From: Siphlonurus alternatus
Lineage: Eukaryota; Arthropoda; Insecta; Ephemeroptera; Siphlonuridae
Direction of reading: 5' to 3'
Length of the DNA stretch: 64,000 nt
Assembly (NCBI GenBank): GCA_949825025.1
Contig: OX463786.1
Location: 8,853,094 to 8,917,093, forward strand
This document shows, piece by piece, positions 49,411 through 62,574 of this stretch; position 1 is the first letter of the stretch, and the number at the start of each line of letters is the position of its first letter. The translations under genes and the position numbers were made by a program. The notes under the pieces are model-generated. The model ran no database searches. It was not told where the DNA came from and worked only from the letters and a program-made list of their open reading frames with translations.

Positions 49411-50284
49411 AAGAAATGTAAGGAAATTAGTTAGAGTAGCAATTTCCAAAACTTACTGAACAATATAGATAAGAAATCTCGCAAAATTGTTACATTTTTG
49501 TATCTAATGTCCTCATTTGAAACTTTTCATTTAGTTTCTATCATATCGTTAGAGATGCAATAAGAAAATGTCCTCATTCCCTACACGCACATTAAAAAGT
49601 ACGTTACTTTTCATGAAACTGTTATCACTCTTTTCTTTCCTTGTTGATGGCATAGCATGGTGTAAAAAATAGGTCATTTCCCCGAGTTGACTGAAATCAG
49701 CCTGTCGTTTACATTTATCGTCTCACCTCACCTTTTTTTCTGTGATTTTACACTAGTTTTGAAGAAAAATATCAAGATTACTTCTTTTCTCTTATTAAGT
49801 AATAAATATTGAAATATTCTCTATTAGTTGGTACTGCCATTTGTTCTTTATGAAATACATTAAATAAAAAACAGTTTCTTCATAAGCTTGAATAATAAAT
49901 AATTTGTTATTAAAAGATAAAAGAAAAAAATAGATTGTACATTTCCATAAATAAAATTGAGGCTTGATAGAAATTGTAATATATGTCTGTGTTTAATATA
50001 AATCAGTGTTCTATAATTTAATTTCATACATAAGTTTTAAGTAAATTGAATCTGTATTTCGCACACTATAACACAAATTGAATTTGACAAGAAACTCTTC
50101 CAGCTAAAGCTGCAGACACGTAAGTCTTGTGCAATCAATGAATGAGATTTATCCATGGATGCTGTGGTTTGGGTAAAGTTTGACCGCACTGTCCAGATTA
50201 CACGGAGAAAAATACTTTGCTAGTTTGGTTTTTTATTGAAAAATTCCGAATGTGATTATATGAGTTAATATTATTTCTTCTAAA

Positions 50285-50345
50285 TTGAGCCCTGTTGTAA
50301 GGTGACTTCTAGATTTATCTTCCCGGCTCTTCGTGATCCCGACCT
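50285..50345 (-). mobile_element. SINE tail fragment
   Basis: GAGCCCTGTTGTAAGG and TCTTCCCGGCTCTTCG are the reverse complement of the SINE 3' region. A family I hairpin follows. Confidence 0.6.
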
Positions 50346-50348
50346 AAT

Positions 50349-50466
50349 AGGCGTGATTCATGAAAGAAAGTTATCCAGGTTCACACTAACCTCGTTTTGT
50401 GTCTGAATTAGGCTGGTGCTAACCGCGGTTAGTGAGAAACCTGGATAACTTTCTGAAAAATTTGCA
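50349..50466. repeat. Hairpin element, family I copy 2
   Basis: GAAAGTTATCCAGGTT and CACTAACC are mirrored by GGTTAGTGAGAAACCTGG and ATAACTTTC. The intervening TTAGGCTGGTGCTAACCGCG is also found in copy 3. Confidence 0.7.
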
Positions 50467-50613
50467 CCATTCATGCAAATTTTGAAATAAATTAAGAATA
50501 TAATTAAGCATTTTTAAAGTGTCAATTATTGCTAAAGAAGCCCATACTTTTGTGGAATAAAAATAAATTAGACTTTTCAGATTTTACATTTTACCATAAA
50601 AATTTGTTTAGAA
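50461..50613 (+). repeat. 153-bp direct duplicate, copy 1
   Basis: Matches 51551-51703 base for base at a constant offset of 1090, with about 10 mismatches. It includes AGAAGCCCATACTTTTGTGG in this copy. Not coding. Confidence 0.9.
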
Positions 50614-50624
50614 AACTCGTGTAT

Positions 50625-50755
50625 TGCTCCCAAAATTGTTTAGGAACTTGTGGATCCCTTTCAAATTGGGTTAATCATGGCCTATATCAATCAATCCCAG
50701 CAATTACCAGGTTGTGACTGAGAAAACCATGGAAACCTCAGTCAGGGTGGTTTGA
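50625..50755 (-). mobile_element. tRNA-type SINE core, reverse
   Basis: GGATCCCTTTCAAATTGGG, CAGGTTGTGACTGAGAAAAC and CATGGAAACCTCAGTCAGGG are the reverse complement of the SINE core. Confidence 0.75.
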
Positions 50756-50895
50756 TAAATGCGATGCAAGAAAGAAATTATCAAGGTTTCTCTGTAAACA
50801 TGTTTAATGTCATTGAATTAGGCTGGCGCTATTATAACCATAGTAAGTGAGAAAGCTGCATGGATAATTTTCTGGATAACTCTTTTGTAAATTGC
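50755..50895. repeat. Hairpin element, family I copy 3, diverged
   Basis: GAAAGAAATTATCAAGG and TTCTCTGTAAACATG face TAGTAAGTGAGAAAGCTGC and GATAATTTTCTGGA. TTAGGCTGGCGCTATTATAA corresponds to the centre of copy 2. Confidence 0.55.
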
Positions 50896-51550
50896 CCCTA
50901 TAATATACAAATTATTTTATAATTTATTTATTGCTTTTTTACAAAACTTTTCTGATTGTAACTGACTGTAAGATCAATCGTTAATGAAAAAGAGGATCAA
51001 GATTTTTATCAAGTTCTATTTTTATGTCTGACAGGTGATAAACAGTAGTCTTGTTTTTATAAAAGTTGGGATTACTTTTTCTCAGTGTTTTCTATTATTC
51101 TGATTGCTTAGAAAGGAAAAGAAAAGAAACTCAGAACCTTGACAATCCCATAACGTCCCCATTTCACATTAACCAAATACTCAATAATATGTCAAGAATA
51201 AATAGTAAACAGGTAATCCGATTATATAACAATAAATATATTACATGAAATTCGTAAAGTAAAAGTTAAATAATTATGATATAATTTTACATTAATTAAT
51301 ATAATTAATTAAATGAAACAATAAAGTTGTTTTCTTGGCATATTTTTACTAAACTCTATCCCTGCAAGTATAATTCAAATTTTGAAAAATAATATTTTAT
51401 ATGATTGCATTGTTCAACATTTAAATAGTAATTGTTATCCTTGCTGCTAGTAATAATATTTCTATCACATAGTTTTTTTTTCATTATTAATTAATAAAGT
51501 AAATAAAATTGTTAATTATCATGAAGCAATAACCCATTTTTATATAATAA

Positions 51551-51703
51551 TTTGCCCTATTCATGCAAATTTCGAAATAAATTAAGAATATAATTATGCA
51601 TTTTTTAAGTGTCAATTATTACTAAGGAAGCCCATACTTTTGTGAAATAAAAACAAATTAGACTTTTCAGTTTTTACATTTTACCATAAAAATTTGTTTA
51701 GAA
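51551..51703 (+). repeat. 153-bp direct duplicate, copy 2
   Basis: Second member of the pair with 50461-50613. It begins TTTGCCCTATTCATGCAAAT and ends AAAATTTGTTTAGAA. Confidence 0.9.
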
Positions 51704-52565
51704 TAATTTTTTTAAGCCCTCTTACTGTAAGGGTATTATTAAATACAATGTAGTTTTGCTAACAATGTCCATAATCCATAATAAAACATATTTAAAAGTA
51801 GCTTGCATATATCACTGCCCTGAAATATTCATATTAAGATTAACGTTTAAAATTTGTACCATATTTTTTGACGTCAATTCTAATGCACTGACATATTCAA
51901 CCCCCTAATGCTCTATGAATATTTCCTATATTTGAGTTTATAAAATTTGGCATTACCTACAAAGTTATTTTACTTTTCTTGAAGGTTCGAGTTTCCAATA
52001 ATAAAAAAAAACTTTTTTCTTCGGCGTCTTCGCAACAAGTTCGCATCACAAAACAAGAAAAAAAATGTTAGCCTCTGACATTTTAATCTTGGTACATAAA
52101 GCTATACCCTTCTCCTGTTTTTTCAATTTTCATACTTCGCTAGAGATATTCTTATGATGAGAGCCATATGTAAAATATTGATGACTGTTCTTTACTAAAA
52201 AAAAAAAAAATATATTGAAACATCTTAAAGAAAAATAAAATTTTGTAAAGTTACTCTAATAGTTTTATATATTAAAATAAAAATTATAACTAAAAATTGA
52301 AGTGAAAAATGCATGCAGTATTGTCTTCTTAATGTTTGCGTGTTAAATAATTAAATGACCATGTCAAAGCGTTTTGCAGAGTTTTGAGGATTCATTTCTC
52401 AATTAATGAAAAAAAAAAAAATCATGCTGTAAAAAAATTCTTCCTTACCAGAAATTTCGACACCACAATATTTTTTATCTGAGCATATTCCATTGTATGT
52501 ACTGATTAAATTATTGATTAAACTGTCCATTTTCATTTTAAAATTCTTAAACATTTCATTAACCA

Positions 52566-52899
52566 TAATGGACAACATACATGAAAAATTTTTATTGCAG
52601 AAATGAATAGAGGGTACCAAATTATGCTACTCTAAATTTTTTCAGATTTTTTTGAGACCCAGAACTATTTTTAAATAATTATTGAAAGTGCGGTCACGCC
52701 CCCTGGAGGCGTCAATAGGCGTCCAGTCTCTATCCTTTTTATTAAGGCATCAGGGGTGCCAACTGAAATCACAGGACTTTCAATAATTATTTAAAAATAG
52801 TTCCGGGTCTCAAAAAAATCTGAAAAACTTCAGAGTAGCATAATTTGGTACCCTCTATTCATTTCTGCAATAAAATTTTTTCATGTATGTTGTCCATTA
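52566..52899. mobile_element. Family D-like hairpin with variant ends
   Basis: Ends ATAATGGACAACATACATGA and complement. The arms share GCAGAAATGAATAGAGGGTA and TTATTGAAAGT with family D, but the loop side lacks TGACGTCA and has GGTCACGCCCCCTGGAGGCG. Confidence 0.82.
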
Positions 52900-54270
52900 T
52901 GCAAATGAATTTTTAATTTAAAGTTTATAATAATTGATATTATTACAATAAACAATAATATCTAACGAGACTATAATATCGTGCAATGTAATTACGTGAT
53001 ATTACATATTATACGCTGTATTTAATATATAATACATGTGGAATTTTGATAATGTTACCATGCACTAACCACATGAGGATTTTTTATTACCTGTCATAAA
53101 GCCACAGCTCGTATCCTTGATCGTATGGTGCAGTTATTTTTTACTACACATCACGGAATTGCAGCGCCACTAAAGTTTATATTGTTTATACTAAAAATCG
53201 TGAGGCAGGAAAAACAATTTACTTTTTATAATCAAACATTATCATGTGTTATTTTTAATATAAATTTGTGTATGGTATACGTTTCATAAAAAAAATGTGT
53301 AAAACCCAAAATAGGTGTGAATTCTTAAATTTCTAGTTTATGTTAATAAATATCTTGAAACATTGAATAAATGGAAAAAATGTAAAGAAAAAAAAAATAG
53401 AATCGAGATTTTTTGTTTTGCTCTTGAATTAGGAGTGTAATAATTTTTTAATTGCAACTAAAAAATTAGCCGAAAAACAATTTTTCTATAAAGTGGTCTA
53501 TATTTGAATTAAGTATACTTTTATGTGAAAACATATTATGTAGTTACAAAATTTATTTAAAAAAAGAAGATAGCTCCCGAATTACACGACTTCTGCGATT
53601 CATATGTATCATTGTAACACAATGCTGACTGTACTTTAATAAACTTTAAAATTTCATTACAATCGTATGCAAGGTTTGCATTTTGAATCACGAATTTTTG
53701 ATACATATATAAATAACAGAACTGCTATTATGTATACAGTACATATACTACAGTACACGAGCATGATATATTATAACTATTATAACAAATAATTAATTTT
53801 AAAAAAGTCAGTGATTTGTTATCTTGTAAGGTTTTTAGTTTCTAATAATGTCCTAAAAATAAATGTGATTTGGAAATTAATTAAAACCCGGAGCTCAAAA
53901 ATGATATTTCGTATTATCATCCGAATAAATAAAGGAGTGAAAAATAAAAAAAAACTATATAACAAAAATTATATTTCCAATATATCTATTAAGAAAACAA
54001 TTAAAGTTGACAATTAAATAAAATGGTAGATTCTTTGATTTAAAAGCTTAAAGTAATAATAAAATAGACAATTTCAATTAAATATAGCAATTAAAAACAA
54101 GTCTAGGATAATGAGGCATTACTTGTCTGCCTCAATGAAAATGTGGTCTGGGTGACTTCAAAGTGAACGAACCAGAATGAGCTATCTCTCTAGTTGTCAG
54201 TTTTAACGTCGGAACGTTCAGGCTTTATACTTGCTGTAACGTCACGACTAGACAAGACACCATCATTAAC

Positions 54271-54420
54271 CTCTTTCTCTCTCTCCCCCTTTACTCTCTT
54301 GTCTCTCTCTCTCCCTCCCTCCCTTTCTCTCTCTCTCCCTCCCTTTCTCTCTCTCTCTCTCCCTCCCTTTCTCTCTCCCCTCCCCTCATCTCTCTCCCTC
54401 CCTTTCTCTCTCCCCTCCCC

Positions 54421-54519
<99 letters not shown>

Positions 54520-54534
54520 ATCTCATCTCATCTC
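54271..54534 (+). repeat. Composite pyrimidine tract
   Basis: About 260 bp that is nearly all C and T on the + strand: CTCC, CCCT and CTTT blocks with repeats of CTCCCTCCCTTTCTCTC, then roughly 85 bp of pure CT, ending in CATCT repeats. It could form triplex DNA. Protein-like frames across it are artefacts. Confidence 0.95.
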
Positions 54535-54864
54535 ACGTTTTAAACGTTTGTCGTAATATGAGAAGATATTCTATGTATACATTTTATATATACCTTTTTA
54601 TGAATATAATACAACTTACAAAGATCAAGTTTTAATGAATATAATTAAATTTTATTTAAAATAAAAACAAAATAATATATCCTTAAAATTATTAAATTTT
54701 ATTTTCATGGATCAAATACTTCAACTAACATGCATGATTTCATTCATAATGTTATAATTTAATGTTAATATTATTATTTAAGAGGTATGTGATTGATTTC
54801 CACGTGCATATAAACTAAACATAACTATCACTTGGAAAAAATGAAAAAAGTTATTGAATGGCGT

Positions 54865-55079
54865 ATAAAGGTGGATTCACATGGCGATTTTTACCATGCG
54901 ACGCGACGCAAATAATGCGCACTTGCTGTAACATCCATTGGCGGCCATATTGGGCGATTAAAAGAAAAATAGCATCGTAATTAACGCGATTACCGGCGAA
55001 ATCGCCGCCGCATAGGATTTCACAGCTTTTACGTTGAAATCGCGTCGCATCGCCGTTGTCACCATCTGAATTCACCTTA
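54865..55079. mobile_element. Family E MITE copy 3
   Basis: Ends TAAAGGTGGATTCACATGGC and ACCATCTGAATTCACCTTA. CGACGCGACGCAAATAATGC and ACGCGATTACCGGCGAAATC agree with the other copies. Confidence 0.88.
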
Positions 55080-55094
55080 TGTAGATTAATATAC

Positions 55095-55280
55095 AGACTT
55101 AGGTTTCCACGGTTCTCTCAGTCTTAAATAGATTTAAGCTGGAATTTATTGCTATAGGCCTTGGCCAACCCGAGTTTGGGGTTTCCCAAAGGGGACAAAA
55201 CTGTAAGCAATAAGCTAGGTCGGGTTCCCTTAGCGACACGTATAATAGTTAAATTCAGTTACAACAGGGTTCAGTTCAGA
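55095..55280 (+). mobile_element. SINE 3' half
   Basis: TTAGGTTTCCACGGTTCTCT, AGGCCTTGGCCAACCCGAG and CAACAGGGTTCAGTTCAG follow SINE body and tail order. The head is missing. Confidence 0.7.
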
Positions 55281-56496
55281 AGAAAAAAACAACAAAAATA
55301 AATACAAACAGATAGGTCTAAGGTCTACAAACTGCATGATGAATACAATATATAACAAAGAACAGTTTGCACTTTCTGATAATAGCGGTTTTCTCATCTT
55401 AAAACGTTGAAATTCACCTAGATAATAATGATATTACTCGACACTTGTTTCAATCTTGCATTCTTAATTATTAATTTTAAATCTTCTCAAATATATATTA
55501 TGATTATAAACATTTTACATCACATTTACTATTATAGTTAATTATACTATTTAAATATAATATGTTGTCAAATATCAAAAAGTTATACAGTATATTAATG
55601 AAAATTTTAATTATAAAATATAATTAATTTTATACTATCATATGATGTTTGTAAAATTTAATTTCCTATATTTTGTATACCATAAAGAAGCTTTCAAGTA
55701 AATATCATATATTCTCCTATCATAATAGTACATTGTAGCATCTGAATATCTAAAAAGCGACCATGTACACTACAGTTTGTTGATTAAAATTTTAAATATA
55801 AATGAATTACTCGATAGCACAAATGAAAGCTGCAATCACTCGAAGCACATACAAAGGCTAGAGGGAGGGACTCTCGACAAGACCTATTGAATGAGAATAA
55901 TTTACCTTTGAACTAAAACGGGCACGTTTCTCAAAGGAAGTTATTCAAGTTTTTCAATATCAACGATTGATTGATTGATTATTTTGTGTCAATTGACCTA
56001 TTTTGGTCATATATGCGCCCAAATTTCACTAACAAGTGCCTTCAATAAAATTAATTTATTGATGTAAATTTTAAATAAACTATCTGTACTATAGATAATT
56101 TGTTTAAATCTAAAAATGTATCATTAAAAAAGATTTTATAGTCATAACATATTATAGAAGGTGAGTTTTTCATTTTTTTCATAATTTTTCCACATAATGC
56201 TTTGGTTACTTCCTTGAGTTACGATATAGAGGCTTCAAGTTAGTGCGCTTCACGATGCTCATTTGTGTCGCTAAGGTCCATCTTGCCTTTGAAAATGAAG
56301 CATTTTTTTTTAAACTTTTCTCGGAAATAAAATATGTAAAAAATTGAAATATAGCATTATCTGCTGTATTTTTAGGATTAGACTGACGTTCCGTAAAGAA
56401 ATTTTCCCTAAAAAAATAGTGAAAAAAATAACTCACGTTTTTTTACATAGGTTTGGATAGAGGACGGTGGGAACACCGAAAAATCAACTGAGCATC

Positions 56497-56500
<4 letters not shown>

Positions 56501-56549
<49 letters not shown>
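56501..56549 (+). repeat. (CT)n microsatellite
   Basis: Pure CT, about 48 bp. Confidence 0.96.
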
Positions 56550-56552
<3 letters not shown>

Positions 56553-56803
56553 CTCCCTCACCTGCAATTGCTCTTCAAATTAACTCTTATCACTATTATC
56601 TACAATAAAACCATGTATGTTACATTTTTATTATTTAAACGAAGTATAATGTGCTAGCAATTCAGCCTATTTGCATTAATTTATAATATCTAGTAAATAA
56701 AGTATCTCATGAACGTGTCATATGTTATTTATTTAGAATCAAAATATAATTCTGGTTCATAAGCATATTAACCTTAGGCTTATATAACGTAAACAATTCT
56801 AAC

Positions 56804-57612
56804 CAGTGGCGTAGCCAGGATTTGCCCAAGGGGGGGGTTCTTCAAGAAAAAGATTGAGAAGAGCCCACTGGGGGGTTTGGGGGGCGAAGCCCCCCAATAG
56901 CCCGCCGCAGGCGCGATTTTTTTAAGGACACGCCCCTTTTTTAGGGTAAAATAATGGAAAAATACTATTATATTAGAGGGTAAAATATATGGCCTGATGC
57001 AATTTTTTTAACATTTTATATTTTTTTTCACCCCATTTTTCAATTTCTTTTGAATACGTGCGTATAATAAATAAAGCTTTGAGTAAATCATTTTAATTAA
57101 ATCAAGTAATTCATGTAACCACTTTATATTATTTTTATAGAATCAGTGTACGTGTCATTTAATTGAATTTGATTTTTAAAATTTATTTAATAATCCGAGT
57201 TCACATCATTAAGATATTGTGAAAAATAAATAAATAAAAAAGGGAATTATTTCTCTTATTTTTGTTAAATTTTGTCTGCACCGGGCGCGTGGAGCAACCA
57301 ATTAAATGAAAGTGCGGCACACGTGAGAGCGTTTTAATTTATACAATAGTAGTTATATGCACATGCAGTTTGTAAGGGAAATAAAACATTTATTTATGAG
57401 TCGCACTTTTTCCTGTTAAAATTAGAAACTAACTTATAATTTGTTTATTTTAAAGAAAAGACTACTTGATACCCCTAAATTTCAATTTTTTATTTAACTT
57501 TTTTTTTTCAAATTTCTATAATTTTTCCTTTTTTCTTCTTATATCCAGTCACTACTCGATCTTCATGGGGGGGGTTTAAACCCCGAAACCCCCCCCCGTG
57601 GCTACGCCACTG
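56804..57612. mobile_element. Non-autonomous hAT element with perfect 8-bp duplication
   Basis: Inverted ends CAGTGGCGTAGCCAGG and CACGGGG-flanked GTGGCTACGCCACTG bound 809 bp. The 8-bp target ATTCTAAC is repeated exactly at 56796-56803 and 57613-57620. Subterminal G-runs and C-runs (GGGGGGGTT, ACCCCCCCCC) are typical of this widespread hAT MITE type. No transposase frame is present. Confidence 0.93.
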
Positions 57613-58476
57613 ATTCTAACGTATAACTGATGTCAGTTATGCCTATTTTGTATATACTGAGAATGTTTGTATATCATTACTAATGTAATTCTATGTTTAA
57701 CATTGTGTAAACTCCCTTATGATTTTGTTTCCTCTATTACTCAGAAAGGTTACTTTGTTTATAAACGTAAGATTTAAAGACATAAAAGGGATGTTGGAGA
57801 TGTTTTTAGACTTGTTTAATTTTAGAATGGTCTTATTTACAAGCGCGATTCATTAGAGGAAGTTTCCAGTAATGAATCCCATATGATGTTCGAAAATATT
57901 GTTGTTTTAATTATCGAATTCATTACAAAGTTCTGGAATACAAACAAGGTTTGACTTTGTAAGCACGGATTTTTTGTACTCCTTGATTGTAAGATTCGGT
58001 TTCATATCTACATTAAAAATATTTTTGCTATAAGAAAAATATATATTTTGCCTATATATATTTAGTTAATAATATTATAAGATATAATATTACAATCCTG
58101 ACATTGAAATTTGAAACTCATACAAACGTACGTACAGGTATATTATTTGTACGATACATTTTTATAATTATAATGGGCACAGAAAGTTGAATATGTAGTG
58201 TTTGTAAAGTGGGCGAATAAAAGACACAGGTTTAACGTAACATAGACTTTTTGACTTTTTATATGGACTTTTTATATAATTATTATGCATTTCAAGCTCT
58301 TCATTATACGATTGTAGGTGAAAACTCAAAATTATACTGTTAAAACTATTTTATTTATTAAATATAAAGAAAAAGTTAATAAATTTTAATAGAAATTTTT
58401 ATACATTTTATATCACTTGTCTTTTTCTCTTCCAAAATTTATATTTTGATATTAAAAATTAAATAAAAAAATAAAA

Positions 58477-58479
58477 AAA

Positions 58480-58534
<55 letters not shown>

Positions 58535-58535
58535 C

Positions 58536-58630
<95 letters not shown>

Positions 58631-58632
58631 AT
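58477..58632 (-). repeat. (TTTA)n array, about 39 units
   Basis: AAAT repeats on the + strand with one interruption (AACTAAAT near 58531), preceded by AAATAAAAAAAT. Confidence 0.96.
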
Positions 58633-58924
58633 ACTAAATAATATTTTAATAGAATAGAATATTTTAAATTTATTAATTGAATTTATCAAGTACTTATGAC
58701 GTACTTATTATTAGTAAATTAGTGAATTAATGATATATAAGCGTAGAATCATTTTATATATATTTGAAAATTATTTTGTTTGCAATTTTGTTATTAGTTA
58801 TATTACGATTGTGGCGAGAAAATATATATCTAGAAATTTTTGTATTTAAATGAAATGGTTGATAATAAAAAGAGATCCATGAATGAAAACATCTATGTAC
58901 TATGTATGTTTTTTTTTTTTAAGT

Positions 58925-59038
58925 GCTATGTTAATTAGAATTAAGTATCTGTTATGTATAATCTATGTAACAACTATGACGTGATCTATGCTGTAAAGCC
59001 AACGATCGAAATAAAAATTTGAATTTGAATTTGAAACT
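58925..59038 (+). mobile_element. 3' tail of a non-LTR retrotransposon, second copy
   Basis: TTAATTAGAATTAAGTATC, ATGACGTGATCTATGCTGTA and ACGATCGAAATAAAAATTTG, then three ATTTGA units. Same family as 47515-47630. Confidence 0.68.
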
Positions 59039-59084
59039 CGAGAATGAACCTAATCCTAATTAAAAAATACTTAAATTTTAACAA

Positions 59085-59393
59085 TACAGTATGGACCTCA
59101 AATTTTTTTTTATTGCAGAAATGGATAGAGGGTGCAAAGTTATTCTACCCTGATTTTTTTTCAGTTTTTTTATAGCCCGGTAAGTATTTTTAAAAAAATT
59201 ATGTGACGTCACGAGACGCCGCTCCTTTAAGAAAAGGATAGGACTTGCCGCCGCGTGATGTCACAAAAAGGACTTTGAATAATTTTTTAAAAATACTTCC
59301 CGGGCTGTAAAAAATCTGAAAAAAAATCAGGGTAACATAACTTTGCACTCTATCCATTTCTGCAATAAAAATTTTTGAGGTCGATACTCCATT
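59085..59393. mobile_element. Family D hairpin MITE, last copy
   Basis: Left GTATGGACCTCAAATTTT and right TGAGGTCGATACTCCAT. One arm carries GTGACGTCACGAGACGCC, the other GTGATGTCAC. Part of the left arm near the loop is deleted. Confidence 0.85.
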
Positions 59394-61310
59394 TCTAAAT
59401 GCACACCCTTTATGTATATTAAAGTATATAATTTTGAAACTTATACTATTATATGGAACTCGATTGATAAATGCCTCACGGCGTTCACTCGTAGAAAAAC
59501 GATCAATCGCTGTTGACAATTTTTTCTTCTTTTCTTCGTTTAAGTTCTTTACTGAAACGACGAGGAAAAATGTTATTTCAAAGCAAGTGGATAAATATTG
59601 TTGTTAAAATTTTGTGTGCTTTTGTTTCTTATTTATGCACTGTCAATTTTGACATACGATGTTATCTTATTTTAGAAGAAAAGAAAATTTATTTTTATTT
59701 GTGATAAGCTTTTGTCTCATTCTAAAAGAAACAGTCAATTTAGTATTTGACAGTACGACAAATTATAGGGAATTTAATCTATTCCAAAGTAATTGAAAAG
59801 TGGTGATCTTATTGGAAGATTATGTTTTATTAAAAATTATTATATGATATTTTCCAGAGACACAAATGAGCCTTCTGCCGAGTCCATATTATAACGGCTG
59901 AGTCTGAGGTGACAAGTACGCCTTTTCCAGTTTAAGGAGCATTGCTTTTTATATAAAAATATAGACAAGCTATCATATAAAAATACATAAACATTAAAAA
60001 ATAACACAAATTTGTAAAAATTAATAATACTGTAATAATTTTATATAAATGACGTTATCAAAACTATATATTTTCTAAAAATTTGTTTAAATAATTTTTA
60101 AATTTTTGAAAATATAACAAAAAAATATGCAATTTTGGGAAAATTAAAAAGCTGAAAAATTTTGTCATTCCAGTAAAATTATATTTTCTCACGTATTCTA
60201 ACGGTCACAAACGGAGCACGAGTAACTTTCATTTTGTCCAGGGCTGTACATAAATTTGTAAATTTCTGTTTACATTTTTATGTTTACTTTTAATGTTCCC
60301 TTTATATTCATTGCTAATGTTTAACCAGTGAAAATGTCAGTCCAAGTTTACCGAAGTCTCTTTTTTATATTTTATAACGTAGGAGGAACGTTATGGGAGT
60401 TTTTAATTCTTATGTATTATTTACAATTTTGTTCTCATAAATAATTCTCAATATGTCCCTGATTCCCATTACCAACATATATATACATACATGATATAAT
60501 TATCACTCTTATATACCTTCTTTTATTATCATTGCTGTGGTTTGGTCTGTTTCAATCGCGTATACATAATATTTCAAATAATGAATAACGTTTAAAAGCA
60601 TACTAACTGAGGTTTCCACGTTTTATATACCTTTTAAAAGTACTCATTTGATAGGAGTAATAGCTAATCTTAGTGTATTATAAATATCACCACCATTAAC
60701 AATTGATTATTTTTATAAAGATAGTAAATGAAACACATCATTAGAACTCCCTTACCATGTATATTTATTTTTCATTTTAAATTTAATTACCATGACATTT
60801 GACATTATTTATAATAAACAATAGCAAAATATTTTTAATTTTTGTTAATTTATTTTAGAAAAAAAATATGAAAATAACTTTTGATTTCTACAATATATAA
60901 TTTCAATAAAAATATTTTATTATCAACAAAATTAATGTCAAACAAAATTATTTATAATATATGAATAATAATAAAGTATTTTAATTGTATATTTATTATT
61001 TTTATAAAACTGTGGTTTAAACGCATAATAATTTAATTTTAGCAAAAATATGCACTGTTAGAAACATAATATTTATAATATTTTTAGCACATACCACAGT
61101 GCATGGTGGTAAACAAATATATAACAAAATAAAACTCAGAAAACAGATACTCCAGGCCTCACCGTTTCTCCCCCTTTAGTGTGCATATATTGCATTTATA
61201 TTCTTATGATAATCACGAATATAAGAATATTATGACGTTCTTTTGCTCCTTTAAAATTGCATATGAACACCTCCATGTATTTTCGAGCTGGTAAATTTTT
61301 TTTTTTTTTT

Positions 61311-61545
61311 TTAGCTGAACCCTAGTACAGGGTACTGGCCACAATTAAGTGACTGAATTTAACCTCCCGGCTCTTCGTTGACTCTACTTTTGTGAGTCCC
61401 TTCCAAACCTAAACAATCCATCCCAGCATTCACCTGGTTGTGACTGAGGAAACCATGGAAACCTCAGTCAGGATGGTCGGCAATTGATGGAGGATGCCAT
61501 CAATCACCTCCCGGATGCACGAGTGGGTGTTCTTTAGTTAGCATG
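61311..61545 (-). mobile_element. tRNA-type SINE, reverse, head truncated
   Basis: Complement order: tail GCTGAACCCTAGTACAGGG, then CCCGGCTCTTCG, the core CATGGAAACCTCAGTCAGG, and CACGAGTGGGTGTTCTTTAG. It ends before the tRNA-like head. Confidence 0.87.
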
Positions 61546-62076
61546 CATGAATAAATTTAATGATGTAATGAAATGTAATCATAAACGTTAATTGAAAACT
61601 AAATTGTTTCATGTTCATAACACGAGAAAACAATTGTTTACCAGAGTGTGTATTCCAACTATTAAGGAAACGCAATCGTTTAGTAGTTTTATATTTTGGA
61701 TAACATAACATTATTTTAATTAATTAACTAATTTCATTATAAAAATATTGAAGAAAGATTTAAAATGAATATTTACTTTTGTTTTCAGTGTTTTCATATT
61801 CTTTGTAAAAACAAAAAATATAAAAGCAAACGGGTACATAAAATAACGTTTCAAAATTCTTGTTTTATATGTTGGAATTGAAATGCGTTTACTTCCCATC
61901 AAATATGACATAATTATATATACTAGAAACAGAGTGCATTTCGGATTTTCTATATATATTTTTATTTTGGCTCCAACAATATTTCAACACTTCAAATACT
62001 GATATATTTTCAAATACTTTTTTAGATTTTTAAATTCGGTAGACAAGATGTTTCTCTATATCAGGTGACGTTTGTT

Positions 62077-62279
62077 TAATTAATTCCAATGTGCTTTTTC
62101 CGTCAACTTTACGTATCATACAAGTACAAGTATAAGCGTTCGAAAGAAAAAGAGTGAACTCCACCGGGAATTGATCAATCAATTCCCGGTGGAGTTCACT
62201 CTCATTCTGTCGAACGCTTATATATTTGTACCTGTATAATACGTACCGATGACGGAAAAAGCACATTGGAATTAATTAA
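62077..62279. mobile_element. Near-perfect 203-bp hairpin
   Basis: The arms TTAATTAATTCCAATGTGC to CACCGGGAATTGATC are mirrored with few mismatches and only a few loop bases at about 62178. The frames on each strand mirror each other and are not genes. Confidence 0.85.
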
Positions 62280-62574
62280 TACTGATATAATATATATTGA
62301 AACAATATTTACTATTTCTTTATTAAAAAAGTCCCTACAGATAAAATTTTTAAAGGTCAGATTATCAAGTATCTTCTAGTATCTTCAAATTTATTATTGA
62401 TAGTACAATATAATTCATAAATATAACATATATATAGGATAGAACAAAAAATAGCATTGGAAACAGTCGATTTCGTAATAAGGGGAGAGGGAGGATAGGC
62501 AGAATTTCTCAGAATAATTTTTGAAATGTGAGCTGCTAAAAAATTGGGAACATTTATTTGTTTATTTATTTTTT

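Noticed and set aside
50114..50129. Possible 16-nt microexon between CTCTTCCAG and GTAAGT
   Set aside because: It would shift the phase pattern (1 to 2), and no homologous peptide is known to me. Short AG...GTAAGT pairs are expected by chance in 20 kb.
59199..59519. 106-codon minus-strand frame
   Set aside because: Half of it lies on the arms of a family D hairpin and the rest has no recognisable motif.
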